Below, in pieces: positions 7,838 through 16,308 of a DNA stretch of 64,000 bases; the stretch's first letter is position 1; each line of letters opens with the position of its first letter. Location of the stretch: assembly GCF_002156965.1 (NCBI RefSeq), contig NZ_CP021324.1:1296077-1360076 (forward strand), written 5' to 3'. Position numbers and translations under genes: made by a program. Origin of the DNA: Candidatus Nitrosomarinus catalina (lineage in GTDB: Archaea > Thermoproteota > Nitrososphaeria > Nitrososphaerales > Nitrosopumilaceae). Below the pieces are notes generated by a model. That model searched no databases. It saw only the letters and a list, made by a program, of their open reading frames with translations, and was not told where the DNA came from.

Positions 7838-9769
7838 TTTTATAGCTTCTTGTACTTGAGGGTAATGAGCAGGAAGTTTGAATGTTCGTCTAATATTCAT
7901 TGCAAGATTTTCTGATTTTGAACGTTCACCGTGATTAACTAGAACACGACGAAGTTTAGGTCTTAGTCTTTGTACAAATGACATTAATTGATTGTAATCA
8001 CTATGTCCACTGAATCCATCTAATTTTTCAACACCACAATTTACAGAAACAACTTCAACTTTACCCTCTTTTCCTAACATAGATACTTGTTTAGAACCAT
8101 CAAGAACACGTCTTCCCAAAGTTCCATTTACCTGATAAGAAACAAACACAACTTTATTTTTTGGATCAGGTGCAATATTTTTAAAATATTCTAAAACAGG
8201 TCCGCCTTCTAGCATTCCAGATGTAGCTAAAATAATACATGGAGAGTTTTCTCGCATTGGTTCTTCTCTTGCGTCAGCATGTTCAATATTTGTAAAATAT
8301 TCAGAATCAAATGGATTATCATCAGTTTCTAAAATTTTCTGCTTTAATTCTCGTGCAAGGTATTCAGGATAAGATTCATGAATTGCAGATGCTTCAGAAA
8401 TCATACCTTCAGTAAAAACTGGGGCCTCAACCATTTCACCTGATTTCATATAATGATCAATTACCATCATAATTTCTTGTGCACGACCAACTGCAGGAAT
8501 TGGAATCAAAACTTTACCTCCATCTGCCAAAGTATTGTTTACTGCATTGATAAAGGAAGATTCCACTTGTTGTCTTGTAGGTTGTACATCTTCTCTGAGA
8601 CCATATGTACTTTCAATTAGTAATGTCTCCACTCTAGGAAAATTCCAACTTGCAGCTTCAAACAAAATACTTTTTCCAAATTTAATATCTCCAGAATACA
8701 CAAAATTATGATCACCATTTCCAATATGGAAATGACATAATGCAGAACCAAGAATATGCCCTGCGTTAGCAAGAACTAATTTTATGTCAGGTGAAATATC
8801 AGTTACAGTTCCATATGGTAAAGTAATTGTTTGTCGCATTACTTGTTTAACATCTCTTTCAGCGTACATTGGAGTTCTACCTTGTGCTGCTGCAACCTTA
8901 ATTGCATCTAATTGGATCAAATTCATCATAGGTAATGTTGGTTCACTACAGTAAATTGGACCTTTGTAACCATATTTGCATAATGCCGGTAAAAATCCTG
9001 TATGATCTAAATGAGCATGTCCAATTACTACAGCATCAAGTTCATCTAATGTAATATCTAATGAATCAAGTCGTGGGTATGAATCCATTGGAGAACGAGC
9101 GCCAGGATTAATTCCACAATCAACTAAAATTTTACTTTCTGGTGTAGATAACAACATTGAGGATCTACCTACTTGACCAAAACCGCCAAGAGTGTGAAGA
9201 GATACCTCAGTTCTTTGTGATAAACGAGGTCTAAAAATGTCATCACCAACTTGTTTCATTTGTTTACTTCTTTCAGTAGAAGCCTGTTTTAGAGTTGAAT
9301 TAATTGTTTGAATAGTTCTAGATGGAATTGTAGTAGCTTTTCTAATTCTTAATCTCCATCCAATTTTTTCTGTTAAATCTGCATGATTGAATTCTTTAGC
9401 ATTTCTTTGTAACAACCAAGGTCTTTTTGCTTCAATTGATACTTCACCAGTTGAAGTATCAAAAAGAGTAGCTTGTAAGTTAGCTTCATCTGGTACATGT
9501 TCAGCAATAATTTTTCTACATTCATCCTCTGGTTTTCTTATAGATTCATCAGTTCGAATAACAATTCGTTTTTTGATAATATTAACAAGTTTTGAAATTG
9601 TTTCATTATTTTCTAAAAGATATCTAGGTGAATTTGTATAAAGTGCAATTCTTGGTCCTTCATATTCTATCTTTGTAATACTAGCTTCCTTTGGCATACT
9701 TTGCAGTATGGTTGCCATTATATTCTGGCTGCTAGGAGGTAATTCTTTTGGAGGTTGTTTTTTTTGCAT
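7829..9769 (-). CDS. aCPSF1 (FttA) KH-domain/beta-CASP ribonuclease
   Basis: Archaeal homologue of the CPSF73 endonuclease, the factor that terminates transcription by cleaving nascent RNA in U-rich stretches. Two KH-like RNA-binding domains fill about the first 130 residues. The metallo-beta-lactamase domain then carries GHAHLDHTG (HxHxDH), and the beta-CASP part shows YSGDIKFG, SGMLEGG and a late GFSGHSDYNQL. The track-type start at 9808 (GTG) lies 32 bp inside the proteasome gene. The ATG at 9769, 8 bp after that gene's stop and beginning MQKKQPPKELPP, is the more likely start (646 aa). It is probably co-transcribed with psmB. Confidence 0.92.
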   Translation of the reverse strand: MQKKQPPKELPPSSQNIMATILQSMPKEASITKIEYEGPRIALYTNSPRYLLENNETISKLVNIIKKRIVIRTDESIRKPEDECRKIIAEHVPDEANLQATLFDTSTGEVSIEAKRPWLLQRNAKEFNHADLTEKIGWRLRIRKATTIPSRTIQTINSTLKQASTERSKQMKQVGDDIFRPRLSQRTEVSLHTLGGFGQVGRSSMLLSTPESKILVDCGINPGARSPMDSYPRLDSLDITLDELDAVVIGHAHLDHTGFLPALCKYGYKGPIYCSEPTLPMMNLIQLDAIKVAAAQGRTPMYAERDVKQVMRQTITLPYGTVTDISPDIKLVLANAGHILGSALCHFHIGNGDHNFVYSGDIKFGKSILFEAASWNFPRVETLLIESTYGLREDVQPTRQQVESSFINAVNNTLADGGKVLIPIPAVGRAQEIMMVIDHYMKSGEMVEAPVFTEGMISEASAIHESYPEYLARELKQKILETDDNPFDSEYFTNIEHADAREEPMRENSPCIILATSGMLEGGPVLEYFKNIAPDPKNKVVFVSYQVNGTLGRRVLDGSKQVSMLGKEGKVEVVSVNCGVEKLDGFSGHSDYNQLMSFVQRLRPKLRRVLVNHGERSKSENLAMNIRRTFKLPAHYPQVQEAIKLF

Positions 9770-9776
9770 TAAATCA

Positions 9777-10409
9777 CTAAAGTTCGATAACTGCTTTCTT
9801 TTGTTCACCGGTCAATAGACGGAATCCATCTTTGTCCATTACTGCGATGTTTATTCCATCACCAGTACCAATGTTTCTAACGATTGCAGCTTTAACAGCT
9901 CTTAAAGCTATTTTTTTTGCCTCTTCAACTGTGAGGTCATTTCTATATTCTTCTTCCAATAAACCATAAGCCACTGGAGATCCACTTCCAGTTGTAACAT
10001 AAGATTTCTCTTCAACAGAGCCAAACATATCAACATTAAACAATGCAGGACCACTTGCATCATATCCACCTAATAAAATATCAGCCATGAAAGGATATCC
10101 TCTATTTTGATGAAAAATTAATGAACATAGTCTTGCTAGAGAGTGGATAGATATTGAATTTTGTTTATCTACTCTGTGTAAATTAGAATGATATCGTAAA
10201 ACATCTACAATGTTTTGGGCATCTGCAACACCGCCTGCTAGAGTTAAACCTGCATGAAGGTCAATTTGTTGAATTTTCATTGTGTTATTATTTGCAATAA
10301 AATATCCAGCACTGGCTCTCATATCTGCGCACAAAACAACACCATCTTTTGCCTTGATACCTACAGTGGTAGTCCCATGCAAAATTTTTTCTTCAATATT
10401 CGTAGACAA
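9777..10409 (-). CDS. psmB: 20S proteasome beta subunit
   Basis: Catalytic subunit of the archaeal proteasome. A short propeptide ending ILHG precedes T-T-T-V-G-I, so autocleavage at the Gly-Thr bond exposes Thr13 as the N-terminal nucleophile. Downstream are the conserved GVVLCADMRASAGYFI block (with the catalytic Asp; the Lys is at NNTMKIQQI), GSGSPVAYGLLEEEY and GTGDGINIAVMDKDG. The length (210 aa with propeptide) is standard. The start codon is TTG, as no in-frame ATG lies nearby. It is divergent from egsA and upstream of aCPSF1 in one likely transcript. Confidence 0.95.
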   Translation of the reverse strand: MSTNIEEKILHGTTTVGIKAKDGVVLCADMRASAGYFIANNNTMKIQQIDLHAGLTLAGGVADAQNIVDVLRYHSNLHRVDKQNSISIHSLARLCSLIFHQNRGYPFMADILLGGYDASGPALFNVDMFGSVEEKSYVTTGSGSPVAYGLLEEEYRNDLTVEEAKKIALRAVKAAIVRNIGTGDGINIAVMDKDGFRLLTGEQKKAVIEL

Positions 10410-10493
10410 AATACACCTTTTAAGATAAAGTAAATGTCATGTCACCCTTTTAAATAACTTTTTGATCCTTTGAAATGATAAATAATGAGGAAA

Positions 10494-10500
10494 AAGGAGG
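10494..10500 (+). promoter_or_regulatory. Strong Shine-Dalgarno that sets the egsA start
   Basis: AAGGAGG lies 5 bases before the ATG at 10506. Most genes in this window lack such a site, so it argues for translation starting at 10506 and not at the earlier in-frame ATG at 10485. A TATA-like TTTAAATA at about 10449-10456 would place transcription start near 10478, leaving a short leader that contains this site. Confidence 0.65.
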
Positions 10501-10505
10501 ATCGC

Positions 10506-11549
10506 ATGCAATCTCACACAATGGAATTACCCAGATTAATAGAGATCGGGGAGAAAAATATCGAAGACTTTGGAAAATTCCTATACTCGTTAAATAAGCC
10601 AAAAAAAGTTTCATTGATTAGTGGAACAAATGTTCAAAATGTTTTAAAATCTAAAATAGAAAAATCATTAAAAATTAAAAAAATTCAACATATTTGGCAT
10701 ACCTCAATTGACAATCAAATAAAATCCATTGATATAATTCAAAAATCTGTTAAAAAAGATAATTCAGATTTAATTGTAGGAATTGGAGGAGGTCGTTCAG
10801 TAGACACTGCAAAACTAATTTCATATAATTTATCCATACCATTTGTTAGTTTACCAACTGCTGCATCACATGATGGAATGGCAAGTCCTTTTGTTTCTGT
10901 AAAAAGTGACAAACCTCATTCTATTGTAGCATCAGCTCCATTAGGAGTTTTTGTAGATATAGATGTAATTAAAAAAGCTCCATCAAAATTATTGGCTAGT
11001 GGTTGTGGAGATCTTATTGCAAATATTATAGCGGTAAAAGATTGGCAATTAGGTCATAAAAAGAAAAAAGAATACTATGGAAGATATGCTGCAGATTTAG
11101 CTATGATGAGTGCAAAAATTGTTATGGAAAATTCTTCAGAATTTTCACGTAAAGGAACAGACCCTCGAGTAATTGTTGAGGGATTAATTAGTGCAGGAGT
11201 TGCATCATGTATTGCTGGAAGTAGTAGACCATGTTCTGGTGCAGAGCACCTATTTTCACATGCGCTTGATAAAATTGCTCCAGGAATTGGGCTTCATGGA
11301 GAAAAATGCGGGATTGGATCTATAATGATGGCAAAATTACAAGGACAAGATTGGAAAAAAATCACTAAGACATTAAAAGATGTAGGTGCACCGACAACTG
11401 CAAAACAAATTGGAATTGAACCAGATAAAATTATTGAAGCTTTGATAATGGCACAAGGGTTAAGACCTCAACGTTACACGATTTTAAAAGAAAAAATTAT
11501 GACTAAAAAAACAGCATTGAATCTGGCAAAATCAACTAAAGTAATTTAA
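10506..11549 (+). CDS. egsA: sn-glycerol-1-phosphate dehydrogenase
   Basis: Reduces dihydroxyacetone phosphate to sn-glycerol-1-phosphate, setting the archaeal stereochemistry of the membrane lipid backbone. The iron-alcohol-dehydrogenase-like fold is shown by IVGIGGGRSVDTAKL (NAD(P)-binding), FVSLPTAASHDGMASP, SGCGDLIANI (metal-binding Asp) and two metal-type His blocks, GAEHLFSHAL and GLHGEKCGIGS. The chosen start gives MQSHTMELPRLIEIG, close to the usual N terminus of the family; 10485 is the alternative. The partner enzyme of the pathway, GGGP synthase, is encoded at 61036-61785 in this window. Confidence 0.93.
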   Translation: MQSHTMELPRLIEIGEKNIEDFGKFLYSLNKPKKVSLISGTNVQNVLKSKIEKSLKIKKIQHIWHTSIDNQIKSIDIIQKSVKKDNSDLIVGIGGGRSVDTAKLISYNLSIPFVSLPTAASHDGMASPFVSVKSDKPHSIVASAPLGVFVDIDVIKKAPSKLLASGCGDLIANIIAVKDWQLGHKKKKEYYGRYAADLAMMSAKIVMENSSEFSRKGTDPRVIVEGLISAGVASCIAGSSRPCSGAEHLFSHALDKIAPGIGLHGEKCGIGSIMMAKLQGQDWKKITKTLKDVGAPTTAKQIGIEPDKIIEALIMAQGLRPQRYTILKEKIMTKKTALNLAKSTKVI

Positions 11550-11550
11550 T

Positions 11551-12282
11551 TTAAGCAGTTTTTTCTTTTGCTTCAGGTTTTTTTGTAGGAGTTTGTTTGT
11601 TGACATGAGTTTCAACAAAACTAATTTTTTCTAAAGTATTAACAAACTTGAAAATATCCATTTGGATGAAATGTTTCATTATTTGTAAACCATCTGCTCG
11701 TAAAATATCCTCAGGAACTGTAATACTAGCTTCTTTATCTTTCAAATCAAAAGCAATTTTACTATCTTCAACTGGAAGTCGTTCTTTTAGAATTGCATCA
11801 ACTTTATCGTTTGGTGTGTCTAAAGCTTTGAGTACGTTGACATCATAAAGAATTGTTTTTCCTGCGTATCTATGATTATAATCAATTTGTACTCTGCCTG
11901 AACCAATAAAACGAATAATTCCTCTTTTATTATCAACTTCAATTGTATCACCAACTGAAACCTTTTCAGCATCTTCACCAAGTTTTCTTAGTGGAATCAT
12001 TCTAACTTTAGTAGAATCTCTTGCACCAAAACCTTTGTCTGGTGTAACTTCAATTGTGAGTTTGTCTCCAACTGATGTTTTTGCTAATGCTTCATCAAAT
12101 CCTTTTAAAACAGGATAAGATGTTTCACCAATTGAAACTAGTTTAGGATGATATTTTGCATTTTCTTCATGAAGTGAATACTTTTTTGCATCTGCTTCAA
12201 TAGTGGTATCAAATACCTCATCATCATCTTTTACTTTTGCAGTATAATCAACTAGAATTAATGAGCCTTTATCAAAAGTCAA
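11551..12282 (-). CDS. FKBP-type peptidyl-prolyl cis-trans isomerase (SlyD-like)
   Basis: A 243-residue protein starting at TTG. The N-terminal FKBP domain shows GSLILVDYTAKVKDDDEVFDTT, then VLKGFDEALAKTSVGDKLTIEV and the DKGFGARDSTKVRMIPL segment. The latter marks the IF (insert-in-flap) region of archaeal long FKBPs. VDYNHRYAGKTILYDVNVL closes the FKBP fold. About 90 further residues form a helical C-terminal extension ending in a Lys/Glu/Pro-rich tail. The likely role is folding of cytoplasmic proteins. It converges on egsA with a 1-bp gap. Confidence 0.88.
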   Translation of the reverse strand: MTFDKGSLILVDYTAKVKDDDEVFDTTIEADAKKYSLHEENAKYHPKLVSIGETSYPVLKGFDEALAKTSVGDKLTIEVTPDKGFGARDSTKVRMIPLRKLGEDAEKVSVGDTIEVDNKRGIIRFIGSGRVQIDYNHRYAGKTILYDVNVLKALDTPNDKVDAILKERLPVEDSKIAFDLKDKEASITVPEDILRADGLQIMKHFIQMDIFKFVNTLEKISFVETHVNKQTPTKKPEAKEKTA

Positions 12283-12328
12283 TGTGATCGTTTTCGAATT
12301 TCCTTATATTAGTTAAACGTTCTAAATA

Positions 12329-13486
12329 TTAAGAAGGATTTGGCAGTGCCTTTAATTTGTCTTCAGCGATCTTTAGTCCTGCTTGTGAATCAGTTTCGTA
12401 ACCCATCATAGATAATGTGGAGGATATTCCTGAAATACATCTCATTACATGAGATGCGTTTACTTCACCCATACATCCTACTCTGAAGACTTTGCCCTTT
12501 AGATTACCGAATCCACCGGCAACTAAAATTCTGAATTTTTTAGCCAATGTATCACGGAATATTTTATCTTCTAGTCCATCAAGATAGTTTAATGCAATAA
12601 CTACAGTTGAACGTGAGTCTTCTTTTGCAAATGGAGTCAATCCAATTGCAGATAATCCAGAATATAGAGCATCAGAACAAATTTTGTGACGTTGAATTCT
12701 TTCTTCAATTCCTTCTTCGAGCATTATTCTCATTGCTTCTCTGTATGCATAAAGAACTGGTAGAGCAGGAGTGAATGGAGTGTGTTTAGCTTCATCATAA
12801 TATTTGAAGTATCTTGGTAAATTGAAATACATTGTACTTGGTGGGTTTGCTTCCATGTATTTTCTAGTTCTTGGATTAATACAAATTGGAGAAATTCCTG
12901 GTGGGCATGCAAATGTTTTTTGTGCACCAGTCATTGCAATATCGATACCCCATTTGTCCATGTGAAGTTCTTCACCGCCGACAATGGAAACACCATCTAA
13001 AACATAGTATGAATCATTTCTGGAAGTAAGATCCTTTATTCTATCAAGATAATTAATCATTGTTCCAGTAGATGTTTCATTCCAAACGCAATAGAATGCT
13101 TTTACGTCTTTGTTGTTATCAAATGCCTCTTTAACTTGATCATATGTAGGATTAACACCTGGTTCAGTTTCAATTCTTATTGTTTGTCCACCAGCCCATT
13201 CAATTTGTTGTGCTAAACGAGTACTGAATTCTCCATTTACTGGTATGATTACTTTATCATCTTTTTTAACTAAATTAACAACAGAACATTCTACAGCACC
13301 TGTACCTGATGCAGATAAACAAACGGCATCTCCTTGAGTATCAAAGATTTTTTTTGTATTGTTTACACATTCTTCATAGAGTGTAACAAAATCGTCACTA
13401 CGGTGATTAATAGAAGGTTCAATCATTGCTCGAGTAACACGTTCAGGTACATTTGTTGGACCAGGTAGCATTACTAAATATTCCAA
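12329..13486 (-). CDS. Class V aminotransferase (alanine--glyoxylate / serine--pyruvate type)
   Basis: A 385-residue PLP enzyme of fold type I. LPGPTNVPERV opens the protein, as in serine--glyoxylate and alanine--glyoxylate aminotransferases. SASGTGAVECSVVNLV binds the cofactor phosphate region, YYVLDGVSIVGGEEL holds the PLP-pyridine Asp, and TGAQKTFACPPG contains the Schiff-base Lys (about residue 190). The C-terminal domain ends GCMGEVNASHVMRCI. It probably moves amino groups between Ala or Ser and glyoxylate; archaeal members can also serve aspartate or phosphoserine chemistry. No operon partner helps to decide. Confidence 0.85.
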   Translation of the reverse strand: MEYLVMLPGPTNVPERVTRAMIEPSINHRSDDFVTLYEECVNNTKKIFDTQGDAVCLSASGTGAVECSVVNLVKKDDKVIIPVNGEFSTRLAQQIEWAGGQTIRIETEPGVNPTYDQVKEAFDNNKDVKAFYCVWNETSTGTMINYLDRIKDLTSRNDSYYVLDGVSIVGGEELHMDKWGIDIAMTGAQKTFACPPGISPICINPRTRKYMEANPPSTMYFNLPRYFKYYDEAKHTPFTPALPVLYAYREAMRIMLEEGIEERIQRHKICSDALYSGLSAIGLTPFAKEDSRSTVVIALNYLDGLEDKIFRDTLAKKFRILVAGGFGNLKGKVFRVGCMGEVNASHVMRCISGISSTLSMMGYETDSQAGLKIAEDKLKALPNPS

Positions 13487-13525
13487 AATATCTTCAAAAT
13501 GAGTTAGGCTCAGGCTTATTTATAA

Positions 13526-14020
13526 TTAAAGAATTTTTAGTCTGTTTTTTGCATCCAGATTTTCTAAAATAAGTTTGGTTCCTTCAGGAACTAGATCATC
13601 CCATTTTTGATCGCTTTTAATCAAATCTCTTAATCGAGTTCCAGATAATTGATCTCTTTTTAAAAATGGAATAGCAATTACCTGAACATTTCTTTTTGAA
13701 TAAAGATGTTCAGTCATAGGATCGTTTGAAAAAATAATTTCATAATCTGGAACTATGGTATCAATATTTTGAATCCACCTTACATGATTATCTAAATCTG
13801 GGATTGGAAAAATAAAAATTTTATTTTGAATTGAATCATCAATTGAAGATAAAATCATTTTTTTTCTTTCTTCAATAGAAAATGGATTATTTTTTTCAAT
13901 AGGTTTGTTTGAGCTGCCCAATCCTAACCAAAGTTTATCAACTTTTGATATTGCAAATTGTAATGCTGCAAGATGACCTAAATGAAATGGTTGAAATCTA
14001 CCTATGAGTAAACCATTCAT
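13526..14020 (-). CDS. Nicotinamide-nucleotide adenylyltransferase (archaeal NMNAT)
   Basis: Transfers AMP from ATP to NMN to make NAD+. The nucleotidyltransferase signature is complete: GRFQPFHLGHLAALQF (HxGH at residues 15-18, here HLGH), GLGSSNKPIEKNNPFSIEERKKM for the substrate loop, and SGTRLRDLI for the ISSTxxR-type motif. The length (164-165 aa) is right for archaeal NMNAT, shorter than bacterial NadD. It stands alone, facing rtcA divergently across 61 bp. Confidence 0.92.
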   Translation of the reverse strand: MNGLLIGRFQPFHLGHLAALQFAISKVDKLWLGLGSSNKPIEKNNPFSIEERKKMILSSIDDSIQNKIFIFPIPDLDNHVRWIQNIDTIVPDYEIIFSNDPMTEHLYSKRNVQVIAIPFLKRDQLSGTRLRDLIKSDQKWDDLVPEGTKLILENLDAKNRLKIL

Positions 14021-14081
14021 AGAAAATATAGGAAATGACTTTTTAAAAAACTATCATAAAGAGTGTAAATAAGTAAAAAAT

Positions 14082-15107
14082 ATGAATTTTTTAAAAATTA
14101 ATGGAGCACATGGGGAAGGTGGTGGGCAAATTGTACGTTCAGCTATTACATTATCATGTATTACAAATCAACCAATTCATTTAGAAAACATTAGAAAAAA
14201 TAGAAAAAATGAGGGATTAAGGCCTCAACATCTTGCAGCAATTAAAATTTTACAAAAAATTTCAAATGCAAAAGTAATTGGCGATAAACTTGGATCAACT
14301 GAATTAAAATTTATTCCAGGAGAAATAAAAAAGTTAGAATTAATTGAAGATGTAAAAACAGCTGGAAGTATTTCTTTAATTTTACAAGTTTTAATTCCCA
14401 CAGTATCAATTTCAAAAAAGAAACTAAGTTTGATAATTAAAGGAGGTACTGACGTTATGTGGAGTCCAACAATGAATTATACAAATTATGTACTAAAAGA
14501 GGCATATTCTAAAATGGGCATAAGATTTGAAATTGAAATAACAAAAAGAGGATATTTTCCAAAGGGTCAAGGAGAAATAAAATTAGAAGTATACCCATCA
14601 GAAATAAAATCAATAAAATTATCTAAAAGAAAAAAACAAAAATTACAATTGAAATGTTCATTTTCAAAAATTCCAATACAAATAATTGAAGAAAAAATTG
14701 AACAGATTAGAAAAGAAATTCAGAAACATGATTTTGAAATTGAAATTGAAATAAAAGAAGAAGAAGCAAGTGATTCTGGATCTTCAGTATTGATTTACAG
14801 TATTGAAGAAAATTCAATTATTGGAATAGATGGACTATTTAATAAAAAAACACAAAATTTTGATTTGAACATGAAAGAGATTTTTGATAATTCATTTGGA
14901 ATAGATAAAAACATGGCTGACATGTTAGTAGTACCTGCAAGTTTAAGTTCAGGTAAAACAAAATTTGAAGTTCACAATATTACAAAACATTTAGAAACAA
15001 ATCTGTTTGTGACATCAAAAATTACCGGATGTAAATATGGAATTGGAAAGATATCAGAAGGTTATGAAGTAATAATTGAAGGAATATCAAACACCAGCAT
15101 CAAGTAA
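14082..15107 (+). CDS. rtcA: RNA 3'-terminal phosphate cyclase
   Basis: Converts RNA 3'-phosphate to 2',3'-cyclic phosphate through an adenylated histidine. The N terminus shows GAHGEGGGQIVRSAITLS, the signature of the family, and NEGLRPQHLAAIKIL follows. GGTDVMWSPTMNYTNYV near residue 125 and the C-terminal VPASLSSGKTKFEVHNITKHLETNL complete it; that last His sits where the nucleotidyl acceptor is expected. The length (341 aa) is normal. The 3' end overlaps the convergent CopD-like gene by 21 bp. Confidence 0.9.
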   Translation: MNFLKINGAHGEGGGQIVRSAITLSCITNQPIHLENIRKNRKNEGLRPQHLAAIKILQKISNAKVIGDKLGSTELKFIPGEIKKLELIEDVKTAGSISLILQVLIPTVSISKKKLSLIIKGGTDVMWSPTMNYTNYVLKEAYSKMGIRFEIEITKRGYFPKGQGEIKLEVYPSEIKSIKLSKRKKQKLQLKCSFSKIPIQIIEEKIEQIRKEIQKHDFEIEIEIKEEEASDSGSSVLIYSIEENSIIGIDGLFNKKTQNFDLNMKEIFDNSFGIDKNMADMLVVPASLSSGKTKFEVHNITKHLETNLFVTSKITGCKYGIGKISEGYEVIIEGISNTSIK

Positions 15108-15584
15108 AGATGCTAAAAATAGAATTGCAAGGGAAATAACGACTGTAATTTCACCAAGAATGATTATCTTTTTTCGTAATTTTTGAATTTCAGGCTCAGA
15201 CATTTGGTTTGACATAATTTTTTCCTCAACATCTTTACGAATCACTCTAACATGTATCGCATATGTTATGATTAAAATAACTACAAGAACCATTTTGATG
15301 ATTAAAAATTGTCCATAGCTTGTTTCAAAAAGAATAGTTGACTTACCTAAAATTAAATGAGAATTATACATGCCAGTTGCTATTAAAATTATTAGCGCAG
15401 GTACAGCAATTTTGTTAAATCTTTTTCCAACTCTGATCATTATTTGCATTCTTTCTTGTACAGAGTTAGTCATAGTTTTTAGAAGTGGAGAAAATACAAT
15501 TCCAATAAAGAGTGAACCGCCAACCCAAATTGTAGCTGAAACAAGATGAATCCAAGTAATAATTGCTTGTTCTATTGCAGCCAT
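15087..15584 (-). CDS. CopD-like four-helix membrane protein
   Basis: A 165-residue integral membrane protein with four predicted helices: about 8-30 (WIHLVSATIWVGGSLFIGIVF), 57-73, 90-108 and 140-160. The first helix carries the H-x-V-S-A-x-x-W-V-G-G motif of the CopD (copper resistance D) family, where the His may bind metal or heme. The central loop is basic. Thaumarchaea are rich in copper proteins, so a copper or heme role is plausible but not proven. Confidence 0.6.
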   Translation of the reverse strand: MAAIEQAIITWIHLVSATIWVGGSLFIGIVFSPLLKTMTNSVQERMQIMIRVGKRFNKIAVPALIILIATGMYNSHLILGKSTILFETSYGQFLIIKMVLVVILIITYAIHVRVIRKDVEEKIMSNQMSEPEIQKLRKKIIILGEITVVISLAILFLASLLDAGV

Positions 15585-15665
15585 AATTATTCAGATATTG
15601 TATCAAATATTATGTATTTGGATCTTGACAACGTTTTTTACTTGTAGATTAAAAATCATATCAAA

Positions 15666-16154
15666 TTGGCACTACAAAGTAGATTAACAGTATATGCAGC
15701 AATAGCTGGAGTTTTAGCTTTAATGGGAGGAATTGTGTATTATGCCAGTCTAGATAACGTATCACTTGATCAAGTTGAAGTTGAATTAACAGATGTAACA
15801 TTAAGGGAAGCTGGAGAAGATGAAGCAAAATTTGTTTTAACATTTCTTGTAAAAAATCCTAGTGAAAAAATATACGTAGTTCCAGTGATTGCATACGAAC
15901 TGTATGATGATGATGTGTTATTAGGTTCTGGAAAATATTCTACAGAAGATGTAGCATTACCTGGTAGAGCACAAATTTTTGCTGGCGGTGAAGTTCCTCT
16001 GAAAAATACATTCATTTTAAAAAAATCTGAAGTTGGTTCAGAAATTTATCAATCTATGATAAATGGAAAAATAACAGACTATGTTGTTGAAGGAATCATT
16101 ACAACTCAAAGTACTTGGAGTGTAGCAGAAAATGAATTCAGATCTGAAAAATAA
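15666..16154 (+). CDS. Membrane-anchored LEA14/WHy-like protein
   Basis: A 162-residue protein, TTG start. One N-terminal helix (LTVYAAIAGVLALMGGIVYYA, about 6-26) anchors a beta-sandwich-like domain. The domain pattern of VEVELTDVTLRE, FVLTFLVKNPSEKIYVVPVIAYELYDDDVLLGSGKY and VPLKNTFILKK resembles late-embryogenesis-abundant type 2 (WHy) folds, with an NPS turn. A second protein of similar plan is encoded at 21276-21719. The function is unknown; a structural or envelope role is an inference. It is convergent with the tRNA-Val gene. Confidence 0.55.
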   Translation: MALQSRLTVYAAIAGVLALMGGIVYYASLDNVSLDQVEVELTDVTLREAGEDEAKFVLTFLVKNPSEKIYVVPVIAYELYDDDVLLGSGKYSTEDVALPGRAQIFAGGEVPLKNTFILKKSEVGSEIYQSMINGKITDYVVEGIITTQSTWSVAENEFRSEK

Positions 16155-16160
16155 ATAAAG

Positions 16161-16235
16161 TGGGCCGGGAGAGATTTGAACTCTCGATCGCTGCCATGTC
16201 GAGGCAGCATCATAACCAAACTAGACCACCGGCCC
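16161..16235 (-). tRNA. tRNA-Val (GAC anticodon)
   Basis: On the minus strand a 75-nt cloverleaf folds: acceptor GGGCCGG/CCGGCCC, D-arm GTC/GAT with GG in the loop, anticodon stem CTGCC/GGCAG with loop TCGACAT, T-stem GAGAG/CTCTC with loop TTCAAAT, and discriminator A. The anticodon is GAC, reading Val codons GUC/GUU. Position 33 is C, not the nearly universal U. There is no encoded CCA and no intron. Confidence 0.88.
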
Positions 16236-16308
16236 TTTGAAGTTAAAATCTATGTTCAGACATTATTAACGTTTAAGAAAAGAAAGGCTGAATAAAAAGA
16301 GATAATGA

